A stretch of DNA of 41,391 nucleotides from Chloroflexota bacterium (GCA_902810765.1 CADDYR010000004.1:1-41391); one strand, 5' to 3'. Numbered from the stretch's first letter, positions 15,813-25,510 are shown. A program made the numbers and translations. The notes: generated from the letters alone by a model not told the origin.

Positions 15813-16447
15813 ATGAGGTGCTATCTCACGTACGATGCTCACTGCCCGCTGTGCACCCATCTGGCAGAGGTGGTGCAGGAGGCCTCCGGCGACAGGGTGG
15901 AGACCCTAGCGCTCGATGATCCCGGGACGAGGGAGTTGCTCGACCGAGCGTTCCCCAAGGGGTGGCCATCCGGCTCCCTACCTCGTGCTAGAGAGGGTGC
16001 GCGCCTGGACGGGGATGACCTGCGGGCTCCTCTGCGTTGGTGGGTCCTCGCAAGGCTTGGATTGTGTGGAACGAGGGCCGCAGGTACGGCATCCACCTGC
16101 CTCCCGGACACAGGACGACTTCTGCGACGGCTCTGTCCCGGCGCAGGTTCCTGAGGCGTGCGGCGAGTGTGATGGCAGGACTCGTCGGCACTGGATTCCT
16201 CGCTTCCAAGGCACTCGCAGCACCACAATGCGTTTATTGCAGTAACGGCCCGGGTGGTTGCGGCATTGTGTGCGACACCACGGGACCTTGTGTGCAGGCT
16301 GGCCCCTGCGACAGCGAGCCTGGCAGAGATCCAGCAGTCCCCGCCTACAAGTACTGTCGCAAGATCGCTTGCCGAGATGGGGCTACCGGGGACGTGTGTT
16401 ACTACAAGTACACGCACTGCGGCTGTAACTGCAACTGCTGTGGTTAG
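15813..16447 (+). pseudogene. frame-disrupted fusion: thioredoxin-like CPLC domain + Tat signal + Cys-rich tail
   Basis: Three frames read in succession look like one protein. Frame A from ATG 15813 gives MRCYLTYDAHCPLCTHL, a DCC/thioredoxin-like start with a CPLC redox pair, and runs to FPKGW. Near 15966 it must shift to a second frame (HPAPYLVLERVRAWTGM), and near 16020 to a third (ALVGPRKAWIVWNEGRRYG), which runs to the stop at 16447. Each shift is equivalent to one extra base. The third frame holds a Tat motif (SRRRFLRR), a hydrophobic span ending ALAAP, and a tail of about 73 residues with 14 Cys ending HCGCNCNCCG. No plausible start codon and Shine-Dalgarno lie close before the Tat motif, which favours an original fusion over two genes. 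Function is not known; membrane or exported redox or metal handling is a guess. Sequencing error is a real alternative to pseudogenisation. Confidence 0.65.
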
Positions 16448-16615
16448 TCGGACGTGACTGAGATCCCCGGTGACGCCTCACCATTGGTGGTCTCGCCGCC
16501 CCCTCCACAAGGCCAAGTTGTCACCGCTGTGTTGGGCGTCGTGAAGAAGGGGCGAAGCATACGAAGGAGCTTGGGCTTTCTTGATAACCCCTGGGGTGGG
16601 GAGGAAGCGCCCCCG

Positions 16616-17203
16616 ATGTGGAGATCAATGATGATTTGCCATATGGTCCCAATCCTGGCACTCACCCTCCTCTCTGTTGGGTGTGGCATCAGTCCGATGA
16701 GCAAACCTGCTCCACCCGTGAAATCCGTGCAACAGACCTCGGGGTCCGATACGCTGGTGGGTGTGGACGTAGCTGTCAGAGTCAGATGTACAGACAAGGG
16801 TGATCTCGAGTATTTGGACATCCAGAACAACTCGACCTCCCAGTTTACCGCAGTGGTCAGCACGGTCAATGTAGTGACCAGGGATCAGGCGCTCACGAAG
16901 CACTGGGCTGGCAGGTCGATAGCCAGGGATGACGAAATCCCACCTGGCGGGGCCTCGGAGTACGACGCGCCGAAGGGGGCAGGGGAGGACACGGCGCTCG
17001 CGCTGGTGCTGCCGAGGCTGTCTATCTCCGGGGAGTCAGAGCGTGGCGGCAGGGCCGACTTTACCACTGCGGAAGCAGGGGGAGGGACCATCGTCTTCAT
17101 GGGGTGCAACGGCAGCAACGAATTCGATAGCGGCGTAGTCCTGTTGTCCACGGACTTCACAGCTCCTGGCGTATCACCTCCCATACACACGAACGGTGGA
17201 TAA
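16616..17203 (+). CDS. predicted lipoprotein, unknown function
   Basis: A 195-residue protein beginning at ATG 16616, with GGGGAGGAAG about 8 bp upstream. An in-frame upstream extension to 16454 is unlikely to be used. Residues 1-23 form a lipoprotein signal (hydrophobic VPILALTLLSVGC) with the lipobox Cys at position 23. The mature part has a Pro/Ser-rich linker and a domain containing VAVRVRCTDKGDLEYLDIQN, IPPGGASEY, TALALVLPRLSISG and GGTIVFMGCNGSNEF. It has two Cys in the body and looks like a small beta-rich extracellular domain. I do not recognise a family. It follows the Cys-rich fusion gene by 168 bp on the same strand, so the two may have been expressed together as surface proteins. 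Confidence 0.65.
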   Translation: MWRSMMICHMVPILALTLLSVGCGISPMSKPAPPVKSVQQTSGSDTLVGVDVAVRVRCTDKGDLEYLDIQNNSTSQFTAVVSTVNVVTRDQALTKHWAGRSIARDDEIPPGGASEYDAPKGAGEDTALALVLPRLSISGESERGGRADFTTAEAGGGTIVFMGCNGSNEFDSGVVLLSTDFTAPGVSPPIHTNGG

Positions 17204-17921
17204 GTGCCCCTGATTGACCAATATGACCACTGTAGCTGCAAGCGCTGCGGCTAGTACCGTATCACGTTTTCGGATGGCAGGCCCGGGTCGTACCAAGCAC
17301 ACGTTGACAGGATGGGCTGTTCCTATCCTGGCGGGCTGTGATCAGGACCTGCACGAAGGAGACTCCGGGCAGAGGGGTGTGTATTGTGCTCGCGGTCATG
17401 TACAGTGCCGAGGGCAGTTCCGTCCTGGCGCTGAAATTCCTGTTGGTCGCTTGCGGCTGGGGGGTGCCCACAACTCTTCCGGTAATGCCAGGCATTCGGC
17501 TCGCCCATCACATATCGCCACAGTCTCGGCGCGTTCCAACCCACGGCCGGGCATGATCGCGACATCACATCAGCAACGGGACCGCAACAGGGCGTGCCGG
17601 ATGTGGATGTCGAGATGGGAAGCAGGTGGAGAGAGAAGAGCATACCCGAGTACGCAGCGCGGGGTGAACCGCTCGACATCTCTAGGGAAGGCGTTAGGGC
17701 GGGGTGGCCGAGTTTCTTGGCTGTAACGTCATTTGCGGTACAGTGGTCAACGCTCGATCGTTCTCAGCGATACCGAGCAGAAAGCCTTAAGATCTGCTGC
17801 GCCACAGAGGCGGGCTTGGTTTGCTTGGACATCCAACGGAGCTCGCGGAGTGGTCTGCGTCGAACACGACCTTCGAGCCGTGCAGCCCCGACGCTCTCGC
17901 AATGCTGGCAGGCTCGAACGC
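17204..17921. other. about 700 bp without a convincing gene
   Basis: Open frames here on both strands have irregular composition and no recognisable motif, no good ribosome-binding site and no family resemblance. The one detail of note is a 15-codon frame directly after the lipoprotein stop, from GTG 17204 to TAG 17251, ending CSCKRCG. This recalls the Cys-rich terminus of the gene at 15813-16447. The stretch may be a decayed gene or the untranslated region between convergent transcription units. Confidence 0.5.
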
Positions 17922-18626
17922 TCAGTCGCCGCGCCAGAGGAACAGCCTCGACTCGAGCGCGGGGTCGGGCGTGATACCGAACGCCTCGAGCTGGCCGCGG
18001 ATCCGCGCGCGGGCGGCCGACGGCGCGGTGGCGGCCGCCTCGCGGAACGCGTCCGGAACGAACCTCTCCGCCAGGTCCCACACGTAGGAGTACGTCCCCC
18101 GCGTGCGCCCGGTGATCCCGACCTTGCAGACAATGAGCCGTCTCTGCAGCTCGACGAGCGCGCGCTCGGCCACTGAGCCCGACAGGAGCGCCCCGCTCCT
18201 CAAGCCCCTCGTGGGCGTGGCGCCCTGCTCCCGCAGCAGGTCGCAGATCGCCTTCGCCTCGCGCGAGAGCCTGCCCTCCGCGTACAGCTCCTCCGGGTCG
18301 CGCTCTCCCTCCATCCCGCGGCCGCCCAGCGCCGCGATGAGGTCCGGCAGGTAGTCGTTCGCGACGAAGCTCGTCTGCCCGCGAACGACCCGCCCGAAGA
18401 ACAGCCTGCGCTCGACGTGCAGGTCGTCCTTCCAGAACCAGGTGGCGTTCTCCGTCTCGAGCGCGCTCGCGCCCATCGCGTCCGCGAGGTTCGGGAAGGC
18501 CAGACTCTTTATGGGCCCCCACGTGCAGAATCCGACGGCCTCGACGAACCGCACCGCGTCGTCGGGGGTGCGCACCACTCCGGGGTACAGGTCGCGCCAG
18601 CCCGAGGCGTCTACCTCGTCGCCCAC
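17922..18626 (-). CDS. AlkZ-related winged-helix protein
   Basis: A 234-residue protein that resembles the family often annotated as AlkZ/YcaQ-related or winged-helix DNA-binding. The recalled family pattern is visible: [78 protein letters not shown] as a winged-helix-like segment, then [17 protein letters not shown] and [16 protein letters not shown] start it at GTG 18626, overlapping the ThuA gene by 16 bp; upstream codons in this frame are shadow. True AlkZ enzymes are glycosylases for crosslinked DNA, but activity cannot be claimed here. Its coupling to sugar-metabolism genes suggests a regulatory or unrelated role. Confidence 0.68.
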   Translation of the reverse strand: MGDEVDASGWRDLYPGVVRTPDDAVRFVEAVGFCTWGPIKSLAFPNLADAMGASALETENATWFWKDDLHVERRLFFGRVVRGQTSFVANDYLPDLIAALGGRGMEGERDPEELYAEGRLSREAKAICDLLREQGATPTRGLRSGALLSGSVAERALVELQRRLIVCKVGITGRTRGTYSYVWDLAERFVPDAFREAAATAPSAARARIRGQLEAFGITPDPALESRLFLWRGD

Positions 18627-19258
18627 AGCATCCCGCGCCGGACCAGCTCGCGGGCTTCCGGCACGTCGAACACGCTGAGCTGGTGCCCGAGCGTGCAGTG
18701 GAACACCTTGCCCCTGCCCCAGCGCCTCCTCCACACCACAGGCATCACCACACCCTCTATCCAGGGCACGTGCTCCCCGCTGAAGGTCGTCGTCGCGAGC
18801 ACCTCGTTCGAGGGGTCGACGTGCATGTAGTACTGTTCCGTGTGCACCTGGAAATCGGCGATACCCTCGGTGATCGGGTCGTCGTGGTTGGTGATGTTCA
18901 CCGTGTAGTCCACGAAGTTGCCTGGGTGGGCCACCCACTGCCCTCCGACCATGAACTGGTAGTTCACGCTCTCGCGGAAGGCGTCGGACATCCCGCCGTG
19001 CCATCCTGCGAAGCCAGTGCCCTCCTCGATAGCCCTGAGCAGCCCCGACTCCTGCTCGGGCGTGATCTTGCCCATCGTCCACACCTGGGCTATCAGGTCC
19101 TTCGACGCCAGGTTCTCGGCGTCCAGATACGAGTCGAGGGTGTCGGACATCTCGATCTCGTAGCCCTGTCCCTCCAGACAGCGGGCGAACAGCTCGGCGC
19201 ACTGCCTGGGCTCATGGCCCTCCCAGCCGCCCCACACGAACAACGCCTTCTTCGCCAT
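18611..19258 (-). CDS. ThuA-domain protein (first copy)
   Basis: A 215-residue ThuA-like (trehalose utilisation, class I glutamine-amidotransferase fold) protein. It begins [20 protein letters not shown], a typical ThuA first strand and loop. It contains [18 protein letters not shown], the nucleophile-elbow position, where ThuA proteins lack the catalytic Cys. It also has [34 protein letters not shown], and the late [18 protein letters not shown]. ThuA proteins accompany sugar oxidoreductases in many genomes; their reaction is not firmly known. It lies 15 bp after a Gfo/Idh/MocA gene and overlaps the AlkZ-related gene, so the three form one operon. Confidence 0.87.
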   Translation of the reverse strand: MAKKALFVWGGWEGHEPRQCAELFARCLEGQGYEIEMSDTLDSYLDAENLASKDLIAQVWTMGKITPEQESGLLRAIEEGTGFAGWHGGMSDAFRESVNYQFMVGGQWVAHPGNFVDYTVNITNHDDPITEGIADFQVHTEQYYMHVDPSNEVLATTTFSGEHVPWIEGVVMPVVWRRRWGRGKVFHCTLGHQLSVFDVPEARELVRRGMLWATR

Positions 19259-19273
19259 CTTCTCCCCCTGGTA

Positions 19274-20374
19274 CTAGATCTCTCCCGGCTCGAGCGGCGC
19301 GGGCCGCTCGCACGTGCTCTCGATCTCGACGAATCTGCCTTCCTCCGACGATTCGTGGAACGCCTGCATCAGGTCGAGCACGTGGTACGCCAGCTCCCCG
19401 CTCGCTCGGTGCGGCCTGCCCGTCTGGATCGCCAGCGCCATGTCCGCCAGGCCGATGCCCCGGCTCTGCTCGGTGTGGCCGTGCGTGAGCGGCACCTCCC
19501 GCCACTCCCTGTCGGTCCCCGTCCGGATGTGGACGGGGCCGCCGAAGGTGTTCGGGTCGGGCACCGAGAGCGTGCCCTCCGAGCCGTAGACCTCGATGCG
19601 CGGCAGCTGCGCGGCCCAGACGTCGAACGTCGTGATGATCGTCCCGATGGCGCCGCTCCGGAACTCGAGCAGCCCCGCGACGTGGGTGGGCACCTCGACC
19701 CGGATCGTCTGGCCGAGTTTGGGCTGGCTCGTGATCGTCCGCTCGGGGAAGGTGATGCGGGTCATCCCGGCGACCCGTCGCACCGGCCCGATGAGGCTCA
19801 CGAGCGCCGTGAGGTAGTACGGACCCATGTCGAACATCGGACCGCCGCCCGGCTGGTAGTAGAACTCGGGGCTGGGGTGCCAGCTCTCGTGGCCGTGGCT
19901 CATCATGAACGCCGTGGCCGCAACGGGCTCCCCGATCGCCCCTTCGTTGATGAGCTCTAGGCAGGTCTGTATCCCTCCCCCGAGGAAGGTGTCGGGGGCG
20001 CAGCCGACCCTGAGCCCCCTCTCGCGGGCGAGCTCGAGCACCTCGCGGCCGTCCCTCCGGTCGAGCGCGAAGGGCTTCTCGCTGTACTCGTGCTTGCCCG
20101 CCCGAAGCGCCCTCAAGGCGATCTCGGCGTGCGCCGCAGGGATCGTGAGGTTCAGCACGACGTCGAGCTCGGGGTCGTCGAGCAGCTCCTCGACCGAGCA
20201 CGCCCTCGGCACTCCGTACTCCTCGGCGCGCTCCCTCGCCCTCTCGGGCAGCACGTCGGCACAGGCGGTGATCCGGAACGAGGGGAACTTCCTCGCGGCC
20301 GTGAGGTAGGCCGGGCTGATGTTGCCGCAGCCGATCATCCCGACCCTGAGCGGCCGGCCACTGGTTGAGCTCAC
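19274..20374 (-). CDS. Gfo/Idh/MocA-family oxidoreductase (first copy)
   Basis: A 366-residue NAD(P)-dependent dehydrogenase-like protein, probably acting on a sugar, sugar acid or cyclitol. The N-terminal [15 protein letters not shown] is the Rossmann turn. [14 protein letters not shown] carries the family EKP motif with the catalytic Lys. The C-terminal half has the mixed-sheet domain with [18 protein letters not shown], where the GGG-D-G-YY pattern often contributes active-site residues. The GTG start at 20374 has GGAGGCGAAGG upstream. It is the first gene of a three-gene operon (oxidoreductase, ThuA, AlkZ-related) driven by the promoter at 20496-20525. The substrate cannot be inferred. 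Confidence 0.9.
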   Translation of the reverse strand: MSSTSGRPLRVGMIGCGNISPAYLTAARKFPSFRITACADVLPERARERAEEYGVPRACSVEELLDDPELDVVLNLTIPAAHAEIALRALRAGKHEYSEKPFALDRRDGREVLELARERGLRVGCAPDTFLGGGIQTCLELINEGAIGEPVAATAFMMSHGHESWHPSPEFYYQPGGGPMFDMGPYYLTALVSLIGPVRRVAGMTRITFPERTITSQPKLGQTIRVEVPTHVAGLLEFRSGAIGTIITTFDVWAAQLPRIEVYGSEGTLSVPDPNTFGGPVHIRTGTDREWREVPLTHGHTEQSRGIGLADMALAIQTGRPHRASGELAYHVLDLMQAFHESSEEGRFVEIESTCERPAPLEPGEI

Positions 20375-20495
20375 CCTTCGCCTCCTGCAGACGACTCTCG
20401 CATGATCGTCTATGTGGTGACGCGCCCCCTATCCGTCATCTTTTGCCACGGACAAAGGCGCGCGTCTCCCATGGTCGCGCATCTGGTCAGCCCCA

Positions 20496-20525
20496 ATTGT
20501 AGTGCTGTCCTGCCAGGCGGGTCAA
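20496..20525 (-). promoter_or_regulatory. promoter of the Gfo/ThuA/AlkZ-like operon
   Basis: Minus-strand TTGACC (20520-20525) and TACAAT (20496-20501) with an 18-bp spacer. It leaves a leader of about 115 bases before GTG 20374, in which I see no riboswitch. Confidence 0.72.
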
Positions 20526-20552
20526 CGCGCTCAAGACGGGAAGGCGAGGCGG

Positions 20553-20582
20553 AGGGACCGGGCCCGCGCGGGTCCGGTCCCT
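20553..20582 (-). terminator. GC-rich terminator-like hairpin
   Basis: AGGGACCGG and CCGGTCCCT form a perfect 9-bp stem around a GC-rich loop, 26 bp after the stop of the Asp-box protein gene. There is no clear T-run, so an intrinsic terminator is likely but not certain. Confidence 0.5.
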
Positions 20583-20607
20583 GTCTGGCTCTGGTGAGAC
20601 GCTCGTC

Positions 20608-23331
20608 CTACGGGGCGTATGCCTTCCAGATGCCGCGCCCATGCGTGGCCCCGTAGAGCCAGTTGCCGTCGGGGCTGAGGGCGAGCTGGTACACCGGAGC
20701 GTTGGCGAGCACGTAGTCCTCGCGCCTCCAGCTCTTACCGCCGTCCTTGCTCATGAAGACGCCGTAGTCCGCGGCCACGAAGAGGTGGCCCCTGCGGTTG
20801 ACCACGATGCCGTTCGTCGGCATGTCTGGCAGGTTGGAGGTGATGTCGGTCCAGGTCGTGCCGCCATCGCCGGTCACGAAGACGTGGCCGGGAGCGCCGG
20901 GCGTGTTCTCGTCGAAGCCGGAGAAGGTCGCGTACAGCTTGCCCTCCTGATCGAAGGTGAGCGAGGTCACCCAGCGGGTCGGCAGGAGCTGCGTCGAGCC
21001 GTCGTTGTCGATCCGCTTCCAGTCGACCCCGCTCTCATAGCCACAGAACGACGAGGTATCGTAGGTGTTCAGCCACGGCTGGCTGCACACCTTCTCACCG
21101 CTCCAGGTCGGGTCCACGTGAGCGGCCCTGCAGTAGAGCTGGATCGTGCCATCAGTCGAGGTCGCGCACAGGTTCACCGTCTTGACGGGAGCGAGCGCGT
21201 TCTCGGTGTAGTAGATCCTGCCGTCGGTGAGGCCGATAGCCACCCTGTTCGGGTCGGTCGGGGACACCGCGATGACCGAGATGTTGGCGCTGTACATCGG
21301 CGTGATGGGCACGAAGTCGGTGGTGTCGGACGGGTCGTTGGTCGCGTCGCCGTCGTTGTTGCCGTCCACTCCGCCGCCCTGCGACGAGCGCCACAGTCTG
21401 TTGGTGGCGCTGAACACGTCGTTGGAAGCGCTCGTGCCGTCCGGGTTCTTCGTGCCGAGAGCCACCGGCTCGTAGAAGAGGCCCTGACCGAAGCAGAAGT
21501 AGTCGCACCACCACCCGGCCATCCAGGTGTGGCGGCCCGTCCGCATGTCGAAGCGCTGCAGCGTCGAGCCGTAGTTCTCGTCGAAGACGATGTTCGGGTT
21601 GTTGGGATCGGCCGCGGTCATGCCGCCGTCGCCACCCAGGATGTGCACCCCCTTCGTCTTGTTCGGCGCCATCATCCAAGTGCCGTTGTCCTGCGTGCCT
21701 CCGAAGACATAGCCGTTCGAGTTTACGGACACGCTCTGGAACTGCAGGCTTCCGATGCCGTTGTTCAGCGACTCCCAGGTCGCGCCGTCGTCGGCACTGT
21801 GGTACAGGCCACCGTCGTTCGCGGTGTAGAGCCCACCGTCGGCGGTCGGGAGGATCGCGTGGTCGTCGGGGTGGACGTTATCGCCCTTCTCGTTGTAGCC
21901 GATGTCCCTCCATGTGGCTCCCCCGTTGGTCGACTTCATGATCACGGTGTTCCCGTGAGCCGGGAATGGGTACGCGGGACCGGCGCCAGCGTAGTTGAAC
22001 ATGCCTCCCACGTACACCTCGTTCGGGTCGGTGGGCGAGACCGCAACGGGCATGTCGTACCAGCACTGGCCGTCGCAGGCGTCCGGTGTGTCGGGGCGCT
22101 TGGTCCAGCTGGATCCCCCGTCCGTGGATTGATAGAAGGTCATCGGACCGCTGCCGTCGATCGTGTGGCTGAAGGCGGCGTAGAGCACGCTCGGGTCGCT
22201 CGGAGCCACCGCGAGCGTGACCCGGTCGAACCTGCCCCGCGTCTCACCGGGGTTGGCGACCGGACTCCAGTGCTGCCCACCGTCCGACGACTCGTAGATG
22301 CCCTGACCGTAGACGCCGATGTACAGCGTGCCGTCGGAGGCCCTCACCAGGCTGGTGGGACCGCTGCGGCCCGTGGAGTCGGTGAACAGGGTGCTGGTCG
22401 GGTTCGAGAGAGTCCAGCTCTTGCCGCCGTCTGTGGATCTGTAGAACCCGACCGGCGGCAGGTACGGATTGTTCAGGCTGTTGCCGTAGGTGGTCCCCGC
22501 GCCGCCGCTGCGGGCTAGGTAGCTGATGGCGTAGATGTTGCCGTTGGCGGGATCGACGACGATGTCGGCCACCGCCCGGTTGACGAAGTGATCGTAGCCG
22601 AGGACGGTCCAGGTGTGGCCGCCGTTCGTCGACTTGAGGATGCCACCACCGCGATTGTTGTCGATCGCGTTGTTGGGCTCGCCCGTGCCCGCATAGATCA
22701 CGTTCGAATTGCGCGGATCGAGCGCCAGCGAGCCGATGGCCTCGGTGGACTGGTGGTCGAACACCTCCACCCAGTTGTGCCCACCCGTGGTTGACTTGAA
22801 GATGCCGCCGTTGGCGGTGCCGAGGTAGATCGTCTTGCAGCTGCCGCCCGAACACGTCGAGGGGTCGACCGCGATGGCAGTCGCTCGGCCGGAGACGGTG
22901 GAGGGCGCGGCGGGTCCCCAGATGCTGCCGTTGGGGGTGCTCAGCGGGCCGAGCTCCCTCCAGCCGTAGCTCGTCCCCGGCTGATTCATGAGGCTGTACT
23001 GGTTGAGCGCGATCGCGTACCCGTCGGGCGGGATGTCCGCGGCCGGATACGCGCGCTGCTCGAAGAACTGCTGGTTCGCCGAGGAGATCGGCCCCTCGCG
23101 ATCGGTATCCACCGAACCCGGGCTCGCCCGATCGGGATCTGCGGAGACTGCGCTGTCCGGGTCTCCCCGTCCGCTGATGAGCGCGGCCTTGAACTCGCGT
23201 GCCTCCTGTGCGCTCATCACACCTTGATCTGATGCGTGCTCTGTCCGGACTACCGCGCCGATCACGATGGCCAGGATGGCGACCACGGTGAGGGGAACCG
23301 CGACCCAGGCCAGCTTCCGTGGAGTCTTCAT
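20608..23331 (-). CDS. exported Asp-box/BNR-repeat beta-propeller protein (sortilin/VPS10-like)
   Basis: A 907-residue protein with an N-terminal basic stretch and one hydrophobic span at residues about 8-28 (signal peptide or membrane anchor), then a low-complexity Asp/Ser-rich linker. The rest is built of beta-propeller blades marked by Asp-box motifs of the S/T-x-D-x-G-x-x-W type. Examples are STTGGHNW (about 180), STNGGHTW (about 234), STDGGKSW (about 299), SSDGGQHW (about 348), STDGGSSW (about 402), STNGGATW (about 467), SADDGATW (about 512), TGDGGTTW and SKDGGKSW near the C-terminus. Such proteins are annotated as sialidase-like, VPS10-like or xyloglucanase-like; no catalytic set is evident. 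Several Cys pairs in the distal half suggest an extracytoplasmic location. It is monocistronic, with a likely promoter at 23431-23459, and lies between two sugar-catabolic groups, so a role in binding or cutting a polysaccharide is possible. Confidence 0.85.
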   Translation of the reverse strand: MKTPRKLAWVAVPLTVVAILAIVIGAVVRTEHASDQGVMSAQEAREFKAALISGRGDPDSAVSADPDRASPGSVDTDREGPISSANQQFFEQRAYPAADIPPDGYAIALNQYSLMNQPGTSYGWRELGPLSTPNGSIWGPAAPSTVSGRATAIAVDPSTCSGGSCKTIYLGTANGGIFKSTTGGHNWVEVFDHQSTEAIGSLALDPRNSNVIYAGTGEPNNAIDNNRGGGILKSTNGGHTWTVLGYDHFVNRAVADIVVDPANGNIYAISYLARSGGAGTTYGNSLNNPYLPPVGFYRSTDGGKSWTLSNPTSTLFTDSTGRSGPTSLVRASDGTLYIGVYGQGIYESSDGGQHWSPVANPGETRGRFDRVTLAVAPSDPSVLYAAFSHTIDGSGPMTFYQSTDGGSSWTKRPDTPDACDGQCWYDMPVAVSPTDPNEVYVGGMFNYAGAGPAYPFPAHGNTVIMKSTNGGATWRDIGYNEKGDNVHPDDHAILPTADGGLYTANDGGLYHSADDGATWESLNNGIGSLQFQSVSVNSNGYVFGGTQDNGTWMMAPNKTKGVHILGGDGGMTAADPNNPNIVFDENYGSTLQRFDMRTGRHTWMAGWWCDYFCFGQGLFYEPVALGTKNPDGTSASNDVFSATNRLWRSSQGGGVDGNNDGDATNDPSDTTDFVPITPMYSANISVIAVSPTDPNRVAIGLTDGRIYYTENALAPVKTVNLCATSTDGTIQLYCRAAHVDPTWSGEKVCSQPWLNTYDTSSFCGYESGVDWKRIDNDGSTQLLPTRWVTSLTFDQEGKLYATFSGFDENTPGAPGHVFVTGDGGTTWTDITSNLPDMPTNGIVVNRRGHLFVAADYGVFMSKDGGKSWRREDYVLANAPVYQLALSPDGNWLYGATHGRGIWKAYAP

Positions 23332-23430
23332 CGTCCTGCTCCTGTACGAATCTAACGTGTAGGGCGCCCCGACTAGACAGACCGCGTGCTCGCTGCTCCA
23401 CCTCCCTTCCCTGGACCGAAGCCGGCAGCA

Positions 23431-23459
23431 AGTCTATACCCGAACACGAATCTTGTCCA
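23431..23459 (-). promoter_or_regulatory. possible promoter of the Asp-box protein gene
   Basis: Minus-strand TGGACA (23454-23459) and TAGACT (23431-23436) have a 17-bp spacer, about 100 bp before ATG 23331. Both boxes deviate from consensus. Confidence 0.4.
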
Positions 23460-23493
23460 GAGCCTCGTTGCCCTGGCTCGACTCCAGGACACG

Positions 23494-23530
23494 AAGGAGG
23501 GCTTGCGCCCTGTGGGCGCAAGCCCTCCTT
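23494..23530 (-). terminator. perfect 17-bp hairpin after the second ThuA gene
   Basis: AAGGAGGGCTTGCGCCC and its exact complement flank a 3-base loop, 27 bp after the ThuA stop at 23557. The stem is long and GC-rich but lacks a T-tract on either strand. It most likely ends the operon at 23557-28572 and shields the Asp-box gene promoter just downstream. Confidence 0.65.
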
Positions 23531-23556
23531 GCCCTCGCTCTTGGAGAGAGCGACTG

Positions 23557-24288
23557 CTAGGCGTGCACCTTCGCCTCAAGGGGCTGGGTGTTGCCGAACA
23601 CGGGCGCTGCGTGTGTCGTCGGACTCGCCCAGCTCACCGCGTTGACGATCACGCGCTGCACGTCCTTGTTGTGGTACGTCGGGTTCTCCTCGTGACCGGG
23701 CCGGAAGTAGAAGATCTTGCCCAGGCCGCGGGTGTAGCAGCAGCCGCTGCGGAACACCTCGCCGCCCCCGAACCAGCTCACGAACACGAGCGTCTCCGGC
23801 TGCGGGATGTCGAACGGCTCGCCGTACATCTCGTCCTCGAGCTCGATGTACTCGCCGATGCCCTCGACGATCGGGTGCCCGGGGGCGACCACCCACAGCC
23901 TCTCCTTCTCGTCGTGCCGCCACTTGAGGTTGCAGCTCGTGCCCATCAGCCTCTTGAAGATCTTCGAGAAGTGCGCGGAGTGCAGGGGGATCAGCCCCAT
24001 GCCGTTCAACACCCGCCTGTGCACCCGGTCCACCACCTCGTCCGCGACCCGGTCGTGGTACATGTGCCCCCACCAGATGAGCACGTCGGTGTCGTCGAGC
24101 ACCTGCTGGGTCAGGCCGTGCTCGGGCTCGTCGAGCGTCGCCGTGCGGACCTCGAACCCAGCCTCCCTCAGGAACGCCGCGATCGTGCTGTGGATGCCCT
24201 CCGGATAGATCTGCCTGACGTGCTCGATCCTCCGCTCGTGCTGAAACTCGTTCCAGACGGTCACGCGTAGCTTGTCTGCCAAGATCAT
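23557..24288 (-). CDS. ThuA-domain protein (second copy)
   Basis: A 243-residue ThuA-like protein, clearly different from the copy at 18611-19258. Key segments are [58 protein letters not shown] (the WWGH turn is characteristic), [20 protein letters not shown], and [40 protein letters not shown] closes the fold. The last about 20 residues are a variable tail. It starts at ATG 24288, 52 bp after an oxidoreductase gene, and is the last gene of a five-gene sugar operon. Proteins of this subgroup accompany Gfo/Idh/MocA dehydrogenases and TIM-barrel isomerases; the reaction is not established. Confidence 0.87.
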   Translation of the reverse strand: MILADKLRVTVWNEFQHERRIEHVRQIYPEGIHSTIAAFLREAGFEVRTATLDEPEHGLTQQVLDDTDVLIWWGHMYHDRVADEVVDRVHRRVLNGMGLIPLHSAHFSKIFKRLMGTSCNLKWRHDEKERLWVVAPGHPIVEGIGEYIELEDEMYGEPFDIPQPETLVFVSWFGGGEVFRSGCCYTRGLGKIFYFRPGHEENPTYHNKDVQRVIVNAVSWASPTTHAAPVFGNTQPLEAKVHA

Positions 24289-24340
24289 GGTTCCCTTTCT
24301 CGCATTGCGGTGCCCAAGGGGTGCCGACTGTCCCCTCGGG

Positions 24341-25510
24341 CTAGCTCAGCTCGTACTCGGGCTTCGTCCACTGTCGGCTCTGGGCGCTGCGCTCGACCGC
24401 GTCGAGCACCGCCTGCACCTTGTAGCCGTCCTCGAAGGTGGGCGCCGGGCTCCTGTTCTCTCGGACGCCGTCGAGCAGGTCCTTGAAGGTGTTCACGAAC
24501 GTGTGCTCGTAGCCCAGGATGTGGCCCGCCGGCCAGTACGCCCCCGCGTACGGGTGTACCGGCTCCGTGACGTTGATCGTGCGGAAGCCCTGAGCGCCCT
24601 GCGGGTCGTCCGCGAAGAACACCTCGAGCTCGTTCAGGCGCTCGAGGTCCCACACGATGCTGCCCAGCGAGCCATTGATCTCGAAGGAGTTGCGGTTCCG
24701 GCGACCGGGAGCGAGGCGCGTCGCCTCGAAGGTGCCCATCGCGCCGTTCTCGAAGTACGCGATGAACGCCGCGGCGTCGTCCACGGTCACCTCTCCGCGC
24801 TCGGCGCCCCTCGCGGCCTGCAGGCCGGAGCCTCCGGTGCTCGCCGTCTCGACCGGGCGCTCCTTGATGAAGGTCTTGAGGGTCGCGCTCAGCTCGGCGA
24901 TGGGGCCGACGAGGAACATAGCGAGGTCGATCACGTGGGCGGCGATGTCCCCAAGCGCGCCCGAGCCAGCGGTCTCCCTGCGCAGCCTCCAGGTTATCGG
25001 GAACTCCGGGTCTACGATCCAGTCCTGCAGGTACGTGCCGCGGAAGTGCCGGATCTCGCCGATCCTGCCCTCCTCGATGAGCTGTTTGGCGAGCTGCACG
25101 GCCGGCGCGCGGCGGTAGTTGAAGTCCACCATGTTGACCGTGCCGGCCTTGCGCGCGGCCTCTACCATCCGCCTCGCCTCCTCGAGCGTGTTCGCCAGGG
25201 GCTTCTCGCACAGCACGTGCTTGCCCGCCTCGAGTGCCGCGACCCCGATCTCGCAGTGAGTGTTGCCAGGCGTCGCCACGTCCACAAGCTGGATGTCGTC
25301 TCTGGCGAGCAGCCTGTGGTAGTCAGTCTCGTAGCCCTCCCACCCGAGCTGCTTCGCGGCCTGTGCGGTGGCCTGCTCGTCCCGCCCGCAGATCGCGCGC
25401 AGCCGGGGCGCGGGGTCGACGTCGAAGAAGTGGGCCACCTGCCTCCAGGCATTGGAGTGCGCGCGGCCCATGAACTTGTATCCGACGAGGCCAATACCGA
25501 TCTCAGACAT
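24341..25510 (-). CDS. Gfo/Idh/MocA-family oxidoreductase (second copy)
   Basis: A 389-residue predicted sugar or cyclitol dehydrogenase. ATG 25510 starts [18 protein letters not shown], a Rossmann loop of the subgroup with the FMG-AH pattern. [18 protein letters not shown] carries the EKP motif. [22 protein letters not shown] and [18 protein letters not shown] continue the C-terminal sheet domain, the last with catalytic-site Asp and His. Upstream codons in the same frame (to 25654) lie inside the neighbouring isomerase gene and are not coding. It follows that gene by 26 bp and precedes ThuA by 52 bp. The G-D-x-x-x-H pattern is typical of myo-inositol/scyllo-inositol or aldose members, but the substrate remains open. 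Confidence 0.9.
   Translation of the reverse strand: MSEIGIGLVGYKFMGRAHSNAWRQVAHFFDVDPAPRLRAICGRDEQATAQAAKQLGWEGYETDYHRLLARDDIQLVDVATPGNTHCEIGVAALEAGKHVLCEKPLANTLEEARRMVEAARKAGTVNMVDFNYRRAPAVQLAKQLIEEGRIGEIRHFRGTYLQDWIVDPEFPITWRLRRETAGSGALGDIAAHVIDLAMFLVGPIAELSATLKTFIKERPVETASTGGSGLQAARGAERGEVTVDDAAAFIAYFENGAMGTFEATRLAPGRRNRNSFEINGSLGSIVWDLERLNELEVFFADDPQGAQGFRTINVTEPVHPYAGAYWPAGHILGYEHTFVNTFKDLLDGVRENRSPAPTFEDGYKVQAVLDAVERSAQSRQWTKPEYELS

Noticed and set aside
17214-17726. 170-codon plus-strand frame after the lipoprotein
   Set aside because: No ribosome-binding site, mixed low-quality composition and no resemblance to any family.
17700-17775. tRNA-like stretch (GGTGGCCGAG as in Ser/Leu tRNA D-arms)
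   Set aside because: No matching T-arm GTTCGAATC, no acceptor pairing and no anticodon stem could be drawn.
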